From contig NZ_BDEL01000001.1 of NCBI RefSeq assembly GCF_001685485.1, forward strand, positions 2,973,501 through 3,037,500: a DNA stretch of 64,000 nt. Direction: 5' to 3'. The notes beneath the pieces were generated by a model, which saw nothing but the letters and a program-made list of their open reading frames with translations, did not search any database and was not told the DNA's origin. Position 1 is the stretch's first letter. Every line of letters starts with the position of its first letter. This DNA is from Formosa haliotis (lineage in GTDB: Bacteria > Bacteroidota > Bacteroidia > Flavobacteriales > Flavobacteriaceae). Positions 34,613 through 43,113 of this stretch are shown piece by piece. A program made the translations under genes and the position numbers.

Positions 34613-36002
34613 TACATTTCAGCAACTATTTAATGCACAAAAAGAAAATCAATTTGCAGTAGGAAATTCAACCTACAGCGAACGGATTTTAAAATTAAAA
34701 GCATTAAAAAAGGCGATAGAAACAACCTACAAACAACGTATTAGAGAGGCTATTTATGCCGATTTTAAAAAGCCTTATATAGAAACCGATTTAACCGAAA
34801 TTTATCCGGTTATTGGAGAAATTAACCACGTGATTTCGGAATTAAAAGGGTGGATGAAACGACAAAAAGTGCATACGCCTCTAGCATTATTAGGTGCATC
34901 GTCGTGGTATACTTATGAGCCAAAAGGTGTGTGTTTAATTATTTCGCCTTGGAATTTCCCGTTAAACTTAACCTTTGGGCCACTAGTCTCGGCCATTGCG
35001 GCTGGCAATACGGTTATTTTAAAACCATCGGAATTAACGCCTCATTGTTCGCAATTAATGGCTGAAATTATTTCTAATCTATTTTCGGAACAAGAAATTG
35101 CTTTGGTTCAAGGTGAGGTAGAGGTGTCTACAGCATTGTTAAAACTACCTTTTAACCATATCTTTTTTACGGGTTCGCCCAATATAGGAAAGGTGGTTAT
35201 GGAAGCGGCTTCTAAACACCTTACATCGGTAACTTTAGAGTTGGGAGGGAAGTCGCCAGCAATTATTGATGCTTCTGCAAATTTAAAAGCAACAGCTAGC
35301 AGAATTGCCTGGGGGAAGTTTGTAAATAATGGGCAAACTTGTATTGCACCAGATTATATTTTAATAGAAGAATCGGTTAAAGAGGCATTTTTAAAGGAAT
35401 TAAAAGTGGCGTTACATACGTTTTATGGCGATGCGTCTTTGTCTGAGGCTTATGCTAGAATTGTAAATGAAAAACATTTTAACCGGCTTATAAACCACAT
35501 TGAAGATGCTAAATTAAAGCATGGCGTTATAGAAATTGGAGGTGCAAGTAAAGTAGCAGATTGTTTTATAGAGCCTACTGTAATGTCTAATGTGCCAGAA
35601 GATGCTAGTTTGCTTCAAGAGGAAATTTTTGGTCCTATATTACCAATTAAAACATATAAGACCATAAACGAAGCCATTACTTATGTCAATTCAAAAGAAA
35701 AACCTTTGGCGCTATACATTTATAGTAAAAATAAAACCCAGACCCAGTTTATAATCGATAATACGCGGGCGGGTAGTACCTGTATTAATACCAATGTGTT
35801 GCAATATAGTAATCATCATTTGCCTTTTGGAGGTAGCAATAATAGCGGAATAGGAAAGGCGCATGGAATTTTCGGGTTTCAAGAGTTTTCTAATATGCGT
35901 TCGGTATTAAAACAACATACCAAAGGGAGTATAGAATTTTTGTTTCCGCCGTATTCTAGCTTAAAACAAAAACTTGTCGACTTCACTCTAAAATGGTTTT
36001 AA
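34605..36002 (+). CDS. Aldehyde dehydrogenase (class 3 / fatty-aldehyde type)
   Basis: Oxidises aldehydes to acids with NAD(P)+. 465 residues; motifs in order: IISPWNFPLNLTFGPLVSAI (cofactor entry), FTGSPNIGK, the general-base Glu in VTLELGGKSPA, and the catalytic Cys in NNGQTCIAPDYIL. The short length and absence of an N-terminal extension match class 3 or YwdH-like enzymes with membrane-near C-termini (SLKQKLVDFTLKWF). It is coupled to the TetR gene by an 8-bp overlap. Confidence 0.92.
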   Translation: MSNTFQQLFNAQKENQFAVGNSTYSERILKLKALKKAIETTYKQRIREAIYADFKKPYIETDLTEIYPVIGEINHVISELKGWMKRQKVHTPLALLGASSWYTYEPKGVCLIISPWNFPLNLTFGPLVSAIAAGNTVILKPSELTPHCSQLMAEIISNLFSEQEIALVQGEVEVSTALLKLPFNHIFFTGSPNIGKVVMEAASKHLTSVTLELGGKSPAIIDASANLKATASRIAWGKFVNNGQTCIAPDYILIEESVKEAFLKELKVALHTFYGDASLSEAYARIVNEKHFNRLINHIEDAKLKHGVIEIGGASKVADCFIEPTVMSNVPEDASLLQEEIFGPILPIKTYKTINEAITYVNSKEKPLALYIYSKNKTQTQFIIDNTRAGSTCINTNVLQYSNHHLPFGGSNNSGIGKAHGIFGFQEFSNMRSVLKQHTKGSIEFLFPPYSSLKQKLVDFTLKWF

Positions 36003-36101
36003 ACTAGGTCTATGTTAGGTCATTATAGGCTTGTAAGCTTTAACACTTTAATAAGACAGATTGAAAGTGTAATTATTAATTTTACCAATTAAATTCAATT
36101 T

Positions 36102-37337
36102 ATGCTTCGCTGGACAATTTTTTTAATTCTTTATATTCTTTTAGATTGGTATGCTTTTCAAGCGGTTAAATCGGCTACAAAGAGAAGTTGGATGTATTGG
36201 ATTTATTGGGGTTTAAGTACCTTGGTGTTGGGTAATTTTATTTATCAAGTTATACTTAATCCTAGTCATGCAAAAGTACTTAATCATATAAGAAGTTATG
36301 CTTTTGGATTTCTATTAGCGGTTATCGTGCCAAAAGCCATTCTACTTATCGTGTTACTTTCCGAAGATATCGTGCGTATGCCTCGTGCATTGTATAGGTA
36401 TTTTTATAAAGATAAACCTGAAGCAGGGTATATCGCCTCCAGACGTTCGTTTATTAGTAAAGTCGCTTTAGGGTTGGCATCTATTCCGTTTGCCGGTTTG
36501 TTATATGGCATGTTTAAAGGGAAATACGATTTTAGAGTGTTAAAATACACTTTAAATTTTGAAGATCTCCCCGATGCTTTTGACGGGTATCGCATTACTC
36601 AAATTAGCGATGTGCATAGCGGAAGTTTCGATAATAAAGAGAAGATAGAATATGCTATAGACTTAATAAATGAACAGCAATCGGATACCATTTTATTTAC
36701 CGGAGATATGGTAAATAATATGGCTTCGGAAATGATTCCTTGGAAAGAAACCTTTGGCAGATTAAAGGCTAAAGATGGTATGTTTTCGGTATTGGGGAAT
36801 CATGATTATGGCGATTATGTGGAATGGGATAACGAAGCGGATAAACTTCAGAATTTAGAAGAATTAAAAACGATACAAAAAGAGCTAGGTTTCGATTTAT
36901 TGCTGAACGAAAGTAGGTATCTAGAAAAAGATGGAGATCGTATAGCGTTAATTGGTGTTGAAAACTGGGGGAGAGGACATTTTAAAAAGGCAGGCGATTT
37001 AAAGAAAGCCGTATCTAAAATCGATCCAAACGATTTTAAAATTTTAATGAGTCATGATCCGTCACACTGGGAAGACGAAGTCCTTTTTGATGATTTACAT
37101 TATCACTTAACATTAAGCGGACATACACATGGAATGCAATTTGGTATTGAAATTCCGGGTTGGATTAAATGGAGCCCTATAAAATGGCGTTATAAATATT
37201 GGGCCGGTATTTATAAGGAAAAAGGACAGCTTATAAATGTAAATCGAGGTTTCGGTTTTTTAGGATATCCTGGACGTGTTGGTATATGGCCAGAAATTAC
37301 CGTTATCGAGCTTAAAAAAGGCCCTGAAACTGCATAA
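36102..37337 (+). CDS. Membrane-anchored metallophosphoesterase (YkuE-like)
   Basis: A calcineurin-like phosphoesterase of 411 residues. Three N-terminal helices (about 2-20, 34-52 and 67-87) and a further hydrophobic stretch before the enzyme precede the metal-binding motifs: QISDVHSGSFDN, LFTGDMVNN, GNHDYGDY, MSHDPSHW and LSGHTHGMQF, all intact. Related proteins act on UDP-diacylglucosamine-type lipids or nucleic acids; the specific substrate is unknown. Monocistronic. Confidence 0.9.
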   Translation: MLRWTIFLILYILLDWYAFQAVKSATKRSWMYWIYWGLSTLVLGNFIYQVILNPSHAKVLNHIRSYAFGFLLAVIVPKAILLIVLLSEDIVRMPRALYRYFYKDKPEAGYIASRRSFISKVALGLASIPFAGLLYGMFKGKYDFRVLKYTLNFEDLPDAFDGYRITQISDVHSGSFDNKEKIEYAIDLINEQQSDTILFTGDMVNNMASEMIPWKETFGRLKAKDGMFSVLGNHDYGDYVEWDNEADKLQNLEELKTIQKELGFDLLLNESRYLEKDGDRIALIGVENWGRGHFKKAGDLKKAVSKIDPNDFKILMSHDPSHWEDEVLFDDLHYHLTLSGHTHGMQFGIEIPGWIKWSPIKWRYKYWAGIYKEKGQLINVNRGFGFLGYPGRVGIWPEITVIELKKGPETA

Positions 37338-37465
37338 TTTAACAGAAATGTTATTATTAATATAGAAATGCTTATTTTTATATTACATAACTTGAGCAAA
37401 TGTCTTGTTTAATTAATAAAACAAGAACATTGTAATTTTTAAAATGAGCTCATAAACTCTTAAAT

Positions 37466-37762
37466 ATGTCAAAATTCGGAGAATTAATAGATGTAAACAT
37501 TCCAGTATTACTTAACTTCTTTACGGAGTGGAATGAGCAATCTACAGCCATGCATCCTGTATTACGCGATGTGGCCGCTGCTCTTGGAGACAAAGCTAAA
37601 GTAATTAAAATTGATGTTGAAAAGAACAAAGAATTAGCAGAGGCGCTACGTGTAAAGGGTTTGCCTACCTTAATTGTTTATAAAAATGGCGAAATGAAAT
37701 GGCGACAAAGTGGCGAGCAAGATGCGAATACCTTAATAGGGATTGTTCAGAAATTTATTTAA
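37466..37762 (+). CDS. Thioredoxin-fold protein lacking the CXXC active site
   Basis: 98 residues with a full thioredoxin fold: LLNFFTEW, KVIKIDVEKN, the cis-proline loop GLPTLIVYKNGE, and a C-terminal helix. Where thioredoxin has WCGPCK this protein has WNEQST, so no cysteine is present and it cannot do dithiol chemistry. It may bind or stabilise partners. No signal peptide is seen. Its 3' end overlaps the convergent deacetylase gene by 4 bp. Confidence 0.85.
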   Translation: MSKFGELIDVNIPVLLNFFTEWNEQSTAMHPVLRDVAAALGDKAKVIKIDVEKNKELAEALRVKGLPTLIVYKNGEMKWRQSGEQDANTLIGIVQKFI

Positions 37763-38385
37763 AAGGAAAGCGCTTTAAAATCGTATCCCTTTTCGCTAAA
37801 ATGTGCTAACACTTTGGGTAGTGCGTACTGCATGTTTTTAGCTGCTTTTAAACTATCGTGAAACACAATAATATGTCCGTTCTCTGTATGCTTAATGGCA
37901 TTTTTAAAACAGTTTTCTTCAGCTAAGTTTGTATCCCAATCAAAAGTTATAATACTCCACATAATAATTTGGTAGCCTTGCGCTATTAATAGTTTGGCTT
38001 GTTTTCTTTTAATTTTCCCGTAAGGAGGTCTAAATAATTTAGAAGGAATTAACTGGGCTGCTTTTTCTACATTGTGTATATAATCTTCTGTATTTGTTTT
38101 CCATCCTTTTAAATGATTAAAAGTGTGGTTTCCTACGGCATGACCATCGGCTAGAACCGATTTAAAAATGTCTGGATATTTACGAACATTATCGCCAATA
38201 CAAAAGAAGGTTGCTTTGGCATTATAAGTTTTTAGAGTCTTTAAAACCCATGGTGTAATTTCTGGATTTGGGCCATCATCAAAAGTGAGATAAATGGTTT
38301 TTTTATCTAAAAAAGGCATATCCCAAATGTAGTTTGGGTATATGCCTTTTATAAGTTTTGGTATTTTAACCGGAATTAAATCCAT
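37759..38385 (-). CDS. Polysaccharide deacetylase (NodB-type)
   Basis: A carbohydrate-esterase-4 type deacetylase of 208 residues, removing acetyl groups from cell-wall or other glycans. The metal and catalytic motifs are TFDDGPNPEITP (Asp-Asp), AVGNHTFNHLKG (HxxxH) and LFRPPYGKIKRKQ. No signal peptide is visible, so export is uncertain. It starts 3 bp after the DUF2723 gene, so the two are one operon and may process the same glycan. Confidence 0.92.
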   Translation of the reverse strand: MDLIPVKIPKLIKGIYPNYIWDMPFLDKKTIYLTFDDGPNPEITPWVLKTLKTYNAKATFFCIGDNVRKYPDIFKSVLADGHAVGNHTFNHLKGWKTNTEDYIHNVEKAAQLIPSKLFRPPYGKIKRKQAKLLIAQGYQIIMWSIITFDWDTNLAEENCFKNAIKHTENGHIIVFHDSLKAAKNMQYALPKVLAHFSEKGYDFKALSF

Positions 38386-38388
38386 GCT

Positions 38389-41300
38389 TTACTCTATTGG
38401 TACTACGCTGCTATCGACATTAGGTTGTAAGTCTAAATCTGTTGGTGCTTGTGGTTGTTCCGGACGGTCGCTATAGAAATGCTCGAACAACTGTAAATTG
38501 TTGTTAAAAGTCTTCATTTCTGTTTTAGCAAAGTCGTCATCGTATCGTAATAATACATCGACTAAAGATTTGTAGCGCTCTATATTGGTTACAATCTCTT
38601 CGGCTACCTCATATTGTTTTTCAACTTTTAAAGTGCTGTAATACGCTAAATACTCTTGATATTTTGTAGCTAATTCGGTAAATAATTTACGTGCTTTATC
38701 TTCTGCACCAACTTCGTAATATCCGCTAATATATGGTTCTAATAAGGTGTAATATCCGAAATAATCTACAGGCATATTTTTCATTGCTATATCAGCAACA
38801 TCTTCTGCTTTGTCTAGTTTATTTTCGTTTATTAATTGCTCCATTAATCGCGCTAAGTTTCCGCGGTAAGAAATTGAGTTTTTACGGGTTTCTGGATCGT
38901 GATAAATATCTGGACTTCCGCTGTTACCCCAATCCCAATTTTTAACTTTTTCGTACATTAATTCTGAATCTACGCGACCCATATCGAACGGATTGTTACG
39001 GTTTAAAGGCGTTTTTATCGGAACTAATTTATAACACATTCCATCTAGTTGAAGATAGTCTTTCATCCATAAATAATCGTCGTCGCCAAAACTTCCACCT
39101 GTAAAATAGATAGGGCGTTTCCAGTCGTTGTTTGCAATAATATCTAACATTAACAAACGATTTTTATAAAGGGCATTCTCCTTTATTTTCAGATAAATTT
39201 TATCTACAATCTTATCGGCATCTTTTGGTGCTACTACGCCGTTTTCTAGAACCGCTTGCTTGTTTACCGGAACCGTTATGTTTTCTACAGGGAAATAGTT
39301 TGAGTTTTGTAATTGTGTAGGGTAATAACTAGGGTCTTCGCCTTGAGCCTCCAAGATGTATTTAAATTTTGTTTTTGGGTTATCGCTACCTACAAAATTT
39401 ATAAAATCTTTAATGTTCATGGTGTCTGTAGAGACAATACGTTTCATGATATAATCGCGAGTTCCGTAGCGGTATTGTTCATGTGTAAGCTGAGAAGGAA
39501 TAGGGTCGCTCTCGTAAGCTTTACGTTTCATCTGGTCGATATACCAATCCGTTTGGAATAAACTGGTGTTTACAATACGCACATCGGTACGGTAGCCTTC
39601 AATTTCTTGAGCATACCAAAGGGCAAAGGTGTCGTTATCTCCAATGGTAAATAAGATGGCGTTTTCGGCACAAGAATCTAAATACATCTTAGCCATAGAA
39701 CGCGCCGTGTATTTGTCAGATCTGTCATGGTCGTCCCAGTTGTTTGCAGCCATAATACCAGGTACAAGTACAAGGCAAGCAAGGGTAACTGCCGGTGCTA
39801 ATGCTGGAGATTTTATATGCTTTTTAAGGGCTTCGAAAATGGCATACACTCCGAAACCAATCCAGATGGCGAACACATAAAACGATCCTACTACCGAGTA
39901 ATCACGCTCTCTTGGCTCGAAAGGGCGTACATTGGTGTAAACCTGAATGGCAACACCTGTAAATAAGAAGAATACCAAAAGTACCCAAAACAATTTTTTG
40001 TCTTTATTGAAAAGGAAAAACAATCCGATTAGTCCTAAAATAAAAGGTAAGAAATAATAGGTGTTTCTCGCTTTATTGTTTTTTACATCGGACGGTAGGT
40101 TGGTTTGTGGCATACCTAAATGCCATTCGTCAATAAAATTAATTCCGCTTAACCAATTCCCGTGATTGTCGTATTTCCCCTGAATATCATCCTGTCTACC
40201 AGTATAATTCCACATAAAATAACGCCAATACATATAACCTAATTGGTATTCGAACATGTAAATAATATTACTCATTAAAGATGGTTTTTCAACATCTAAA
40301 TACTGTCCGAATTGTTTTAAAAAATTATGGTAACCTCTAAAATCGACATTACCCTGTGCCACATCGTTTTTAAAGTTTGAAACCGCAGAGCGCAGTTGGT
40401 TTTCCATTTGGTATTCAGGTTTCAATTTAAAATCTAAATACCCTGTAAATAACATATAGTTCTCGGCATGCTCTGTACTCCACATTCTAGGAAGAATAGA
40501 TGCTTGCTTCGAGTTAAAATTTTGTTTTGCTCGTTTGTAGTCGTTTACAATAACATATTTTCCTTGCGCTTCATCTTTTTCGTAATTGGGTTTATCGTCA
40601 ATATATGGATTGTTTTCATCTAAACCAGCATATTGATCGGTAAATTGAGGTCCGTAAAATAAATGGGTCTCAGGATATTGTTCTAAATTGTAATAAGCCA
40701 ATAATTCGCGAGCATCAGACGGATTGTTTTCGTTTACAACCACATTAGCATTGGCCCGAATAGGAAGCATAAGCCAAGAAGAGAATCCTATAAAAATAAA
40801 TAATAAACAAAGTACTAAAGTGTTTAAGTGTACATAGCCTTTTTGTCTGGTATATTTTAAACCAAAATAGAATGCAGCAATAAGTACAATGGCAGCGATT
40901 ATGGTTCCAGAATTAAAAGGCATCCCGAAAGAATTTACAAAGAATATTTCTGAGGTACTAAAGAATTTTAAGGCGTTAGGAAGTAATAATTTAAAAATGA
41001 ATAACAAAATAGCAACCGCAACCACATTTGCAATAATGAAATTTTTAACCGTGACTGTTTTATAGTGTTTAAAATAGTAAAGTAATGCTATTCCAGGAAT
41101 AGTTAATAATCCCATAAAGTGAACACCAAACGATAGACCAATAACAAAAGCAATGATAACCAGCCAGCGGTTTCCGCGAGGTGTGTCCATATCTTGTTCC
41201 CAACGTAAGCCTAACCAAAACATGGCAGCCATAATTAAAGTCGCCATGGCATACACTTCTGTTTCTACAGCATTAAACCAAAACGAATCGGTAAAAGTGA

Positions 41301-41694
41301 AGGCTAAACTACCAACTAAACCACTTCCAAGAATGGCCATATATTTAGATTTTGAAAGTACTTTATCTTTAGAAATAATATTTTTTAATAATAAAGTAAT
41401 GGTCCAAAACATAAATAAAATAGTGAATGCACTAGCTACGGCACTCATTAAATTTAGCATGATTCCTATCTGACTAGGTTGAAAAGCGAACATTGAAAAG
41501 AATGCACCAAGCATTTGAAAGAGTGGTGCCCCTGGCGGATGCCCTACTTGTAGTTTTGCTGAGGTTAAAATGTATTCTCCAGCGTCCCAGTAGCTTACTG
41601 TAGGTTCTACTGTTAGACCATACGTTAATAATGCAATTGCAAAAGTCACCCAGCCTAAGATGGTATTCCACTTTTTAAAGTTGAATTGTGTCAT
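38389..41694 (-). CDS. DUF2723 membrane glycosyltransferase-like protein
   Basis: 1101 residues, with a many-helix GT-C-type membrane domain (about residues 10-340 and 550-660), then a soluble C-terminal part ending with helical repeats (ARKLFTELATKYQEYLAY). The N-terminus VEPTVSYWDAGEYILTSAKL has the acidic loop expected of GT-C enzymes that use a lipid-linked sugar. DUF2723 proteins are proposed to transfer sugars to proteins or lipids in Bacteroidota; the acceptor is unknown here. Coupled to the deacetylase gene. Confidence 0.86.
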   Translation of the reverse strand: MTQFNFKKWNTILGWVTFAIALLTYGLTVEPTVSYWDAGEYILTSAKLQVGHPPGAPLFQMLGAFFSMFAFQPSQIGIMLNLMSAVASAFTILFMFWTITLLLKNIISKDKVLSKSKYMAILGSGLVGSLAFTFTDSFWFNAVETEVYAMATLIMAAMFWLGLRWEQDMDTPRGNRWLVIIAFVIGLSFGVHFMGLLTIPGIALLYYFKHYKTVTVKNFIIANVVAVAILLFIFKLLLPNALKFFSTSEIFFVNSFGMPFNSGTIIAAIVLIAAFYFGLKYTRQKGYVHLNTLVLCLLFIFIGFSSWLMLPIRANANVVVNENNPSDARELLAYYNLEQYPETHLFYGPQFTDQYAGLDENNPYIDDKPNYEKDEAQGKYVIVNDYKRAKQNFNSKQASILPRMWSTEHAENYMLFTGYLDFKLKPEYQMENQLRSAVSNFKNDVAQGNVDFRGYHNFLKQFGQYLDVEKPSLMSNIIYMFEYQLGYMYWRYFMWNYTGRQDDIQGKYDNHGNWLSGINFIDEWHLGMPQTNLPSDVKNNKARNTYYFLPFILGLIGLFFLFNKDKKLFWVLLVFFLFTGVAIQVYTNVRPFEPRERDYSVVGSFYVFAIWIGFGVYAIFEALKKHIKSPALAPAVTLACLVLVPGIMAANNWDDHDRSDKYTARSMAKMYLDSCAENAILFTIGDNDTFALWYAQEIEGYRTDVRIVNTSLFQTDWYIDQMKRKAYESDPIPSQLTHEQYRYGTRDYIMKRIVSTDTMNIKDFINFVGSDNPKTKFKYILEAQGEDPSYYPTQLQNSNYFPVENITVPVNKQAVLENGVVAPKDADKIVDKIYLKIKENALYKNRLLMLDIIANNDWKRPIYFTGGSFGDDDYLWMKDYLQLDGMCYKLVPIKTPLNRNNPFDMGRVDSELMYEKVKNWDWGNSGSPDIYHDPETRKNSISYRGNLARLMEQLINENKLDKAEDVADIAMKNMPVDYFGYYTLLEPYISGYYEVGAEDKARKLFTELATKYQEYLAYYSTLKVEKQYEVAEEIVTNIERYKSLVDVLLRYDDDFAKTEMKTFNNNLQLFEHFYSDRPEQPQAPTDLDLQPNVDSSVVPIE

Positions 41695-41798
41695 GAAATT
41701 CAGTGTTTATTTGGTGGAGCGAATTTAATAATAATTATGTAACGGGGAAGCGTTTTTAGTAAACCTTAATAATTAGATAAAAAAATATTAAAAAAATG

Positions 41799-41829
41799 TT
41801 TGGATATATTAGAATATGTTCTAAATTTG
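41799..41829 (+). promoter_or_regulatory. Promoter of tRNA-Gln
   Basis: Perfect match to the Bacteroidota housekeeping promoter: TTTG (41799-41802), 19 nt, TAAATTTG (41822-41829). Start predicted about 41835, 12 bp before the mature tRNA. Confidence 0.82.
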
Positions 41830-41846
41830 CACTCTCAAATTATTGA

Positions 41847-41919
41847 TGGCCTATGGTGTAACTGGCAACACGTTGGTTTTTGGTACCAAAGAGTCTAGGT
41901 TCGAGCCCTAGTGGGCCAA
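41847..41919 (+). tRNA. tRNA-Gln (anticodon TTG)
   Basis: Acceptor TGGCCTA pairs with TGGGCCA (one G-U), discriminator A. D-stem GTGT/ACAC; anticodon stem TTGGT/ACCAA around loop TTTTGGT with anticodon TTG at 41880-41882; T-arm CTAGG-TTCGAGC-CCTAG. CCA is not encoded. A strong promoter and a terminator flank it, so it is a stand-alone unit. Confidence 0.95.
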
Positions 41920-41924
41920 CAACA

Positions 41925-41960
41925 AACCCTAATCTTGAAAAAGGTTAGGGTTTTGTTTTT
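41925..41960 (+). terminator. Terminator of tRNA-Gln
   Basis: 12-bp stem AACCCTAATCTT (41925-41936) / AAGGTTAGGGTT (41941-41952) with one G-U, loop GAAA, then TTGTTTTTT. Confidence 0.82.
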
Positions 41961-42045
41961 TCCATACTTAGCTATTTGTTTTTGCTTTTAAAGCTTTCTT
42001 TTTTGCGTATATTCGTAATATTATTAATTAATAAAAATATACACA

Positions 42046-42501
42046 ATGAAAAAAATCTTACTAATCTTAACAGTACTATTCTGTTTTCAAGTTTCTGCGC
42101 AACAAGCCGAGCTAGATGCTTTTAAAGATTTATTTAATTCTGAAAAGAAAACAGTACTTGGAGAGTTTATGGAGCTAGATGCTAATCAATCTATGACCTT
42201 CTGGGAAATTTATGATGCTTATACTGCGGAGCGCGAAACAATTTCTAACCGTAAATTGGAGCTGCTTAAGACTTACGTTGATGAGTATAGCAGTGTAACA
42301 GATGAGCAAGCTGATGCTATTGTAAAAGAAACATTTTCAATTCGTGCAAAGAATGAAAAAATTCAGAAAAAATATTATAAAAAAGTAAAGAAAGCTTTAG
42401 GAGCTAAAAAAGCCTCTCAGTTTTTACAATTCGAACGCTATGTGCAAACTTCTATCGATGCAGATTTGCAAGAAGCTTTACCTTTAATAGGAGAGAAGTA
42501 G
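42046..42501 (+). CDS. Small secreted helical protein
   Basis: 151 residues with a signal peptide (ILLILTVLFCFQVSAQ) and a fully helical, highly charged mature part. The layout (short repeats of helices with Lys/Glu, and QFLQFERYVQ near the end) recalls Spy/CpxP or LTXXQ-type periplasmic chaperones, but I cannot confirm the motif. A TTTT-N18-TATATTCG promoter-like sequence ends at 42015. A terminator follows at 42526. No functional partner is adjacent. Confidence 0.75.
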   Translation: MKKILLILTVLFCFQVSAQQAELDAFKDLFNSEKKTVLGEFMELDANQSMTFWEIYDAYTAERETISNRKLELLKTYVDEYSSVTDEQADAIVKETFSIRAKNEKIQKKYYKKVKKALGAKKASQFLQFERYVQTSIDADLQEALPLIGEK

Positions 42502-42525
42502 TCGTTTTAAATTATATTTTATTCA

Positions 42526-42566
42526 AAACCTTCAAATGCAGCGAATGTTGTTTGAAGGTTTTTTTT
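42526..42566 (+). terminator. Terminator of the small secreted protein gene
   Basis: Stem AAACCTTCAAA (42526-42536) / TTTGAAGGTTT (42551-42561) followed by a run of T. Confidence 0.82.
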
Positions 42567-42830
42567 TGTGTTGTTGTCCCTAAATGTGTTGTTTTTTACC
42601 AGTGTTTTTCTCAATAATTTATAAATGGCAGATCTTTTTCTTTTTAAATCGCTGTCTGATAGTCTGTTAAAAGTAAAAAATATTGGTTTATGTGTTTGGT
42701 GTATATAGTATTGTCGAAAAAATAGGTGCTTCAACTAATTTGTGAATAGTGTATGGTGTAGTGTTGTATTTTTAATAGATCCTAAAATTCTATTAATTAA
42801 TGGATTACCTGCTTTTAAAACCTTACTACT
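42567..42830. other. AT-rich spacer with no supported gene
   Basis: About 260 bp without a convincing ORF or fold. The only element of note is a -7-like TATTTTTA at 42767-42774, with a TTTG box at 42739-42742 (24-nt spacing, longer than standard), which could serve the small ORF at 42831. Confidence 0.4.
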
Positions 42831-42971
42831 ATGGAGCAAATTTTACGATACAGATTTAAGCGCCGTTCTAAAAATCATTACGATTGGTTGTTAAATATTA
42901 TTAAGTCTGAAAAGTATTATCAGGCGGAGGGGATGATAGTTTCTATGAAAAATAGGGAGCGCCCCCAGTGA
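42831..42971 (+). CDS. 46-residue basic small ORF
   Basis: A possible small protein, unrecognised. It starts MEQILRYRFKRRSKNHYDWL, continues with a helical LNIIKSEKYYQAEGMI, and ends in KNRERPQ. Basic residues (11 Lys/Arg) outnumber acidic ones (5), and the amino-acid mix is protein-like rather than random. It sits between a terminator and a palindromic element. A -7-like sequence lies 57 bp upstream. With no neighbour or family to help, treat it as tentative. Confidence 0.4.
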   Translation: MEQILRYRFKRRSKNHYDWLLNIIKSEKYYQAEGMIVSMKNRERPQ

Positions 42972-43003
42972 GTATTTAGCATTTATCTTTTTTTAGGTTA
43001 TAA

Positions 43004-43090
43004 AAAAGAGGCTGTATAAAATTATTTAAAAGCTGTCATGCTGAATGTTGTTCAGGGAAACGACAATGTAATATTTATACAGCCTCTTTT
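43004..43090. repeat. 87-bp element with 17-bp perfect terminal inverted repeats
   Basis: AAAAGAGGCTGTATAAA at 43004-43020 is the exact inverse of 43074-43090. Inside is a smaller inverted pair (CTGAA / TTCAG near 43041-43055). The whole can fold into one long hairpin and may terminate the uspA transcript arriving on the minus strand. The size and form suggest a dispersed palindromic (MITE- or REP-like) element. Confidence 0.6.
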
Positions 43091-43113
43091 AAAGCAAACC
43101 TGTTAGCTAGGTT

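Noticed and set aside
37401-37429. CTTGTTT/AAACAAG palindrome before the thioredoxin-fold gene as a terminator
   Set aside because: No T-run follows on either strand and the stem is A/T-rich and short; it might be an operator but nothing supports that.
37466-37762. Annotating the 98-residue protein as an active thioredoxin
   Set aside because: Both active-site cysteines are missing (WNEQST).
42519-42734. 71-codon minus-strand ORF
   Set aside because: It runs through an intrinsic terminator stem and has no support beyond length.
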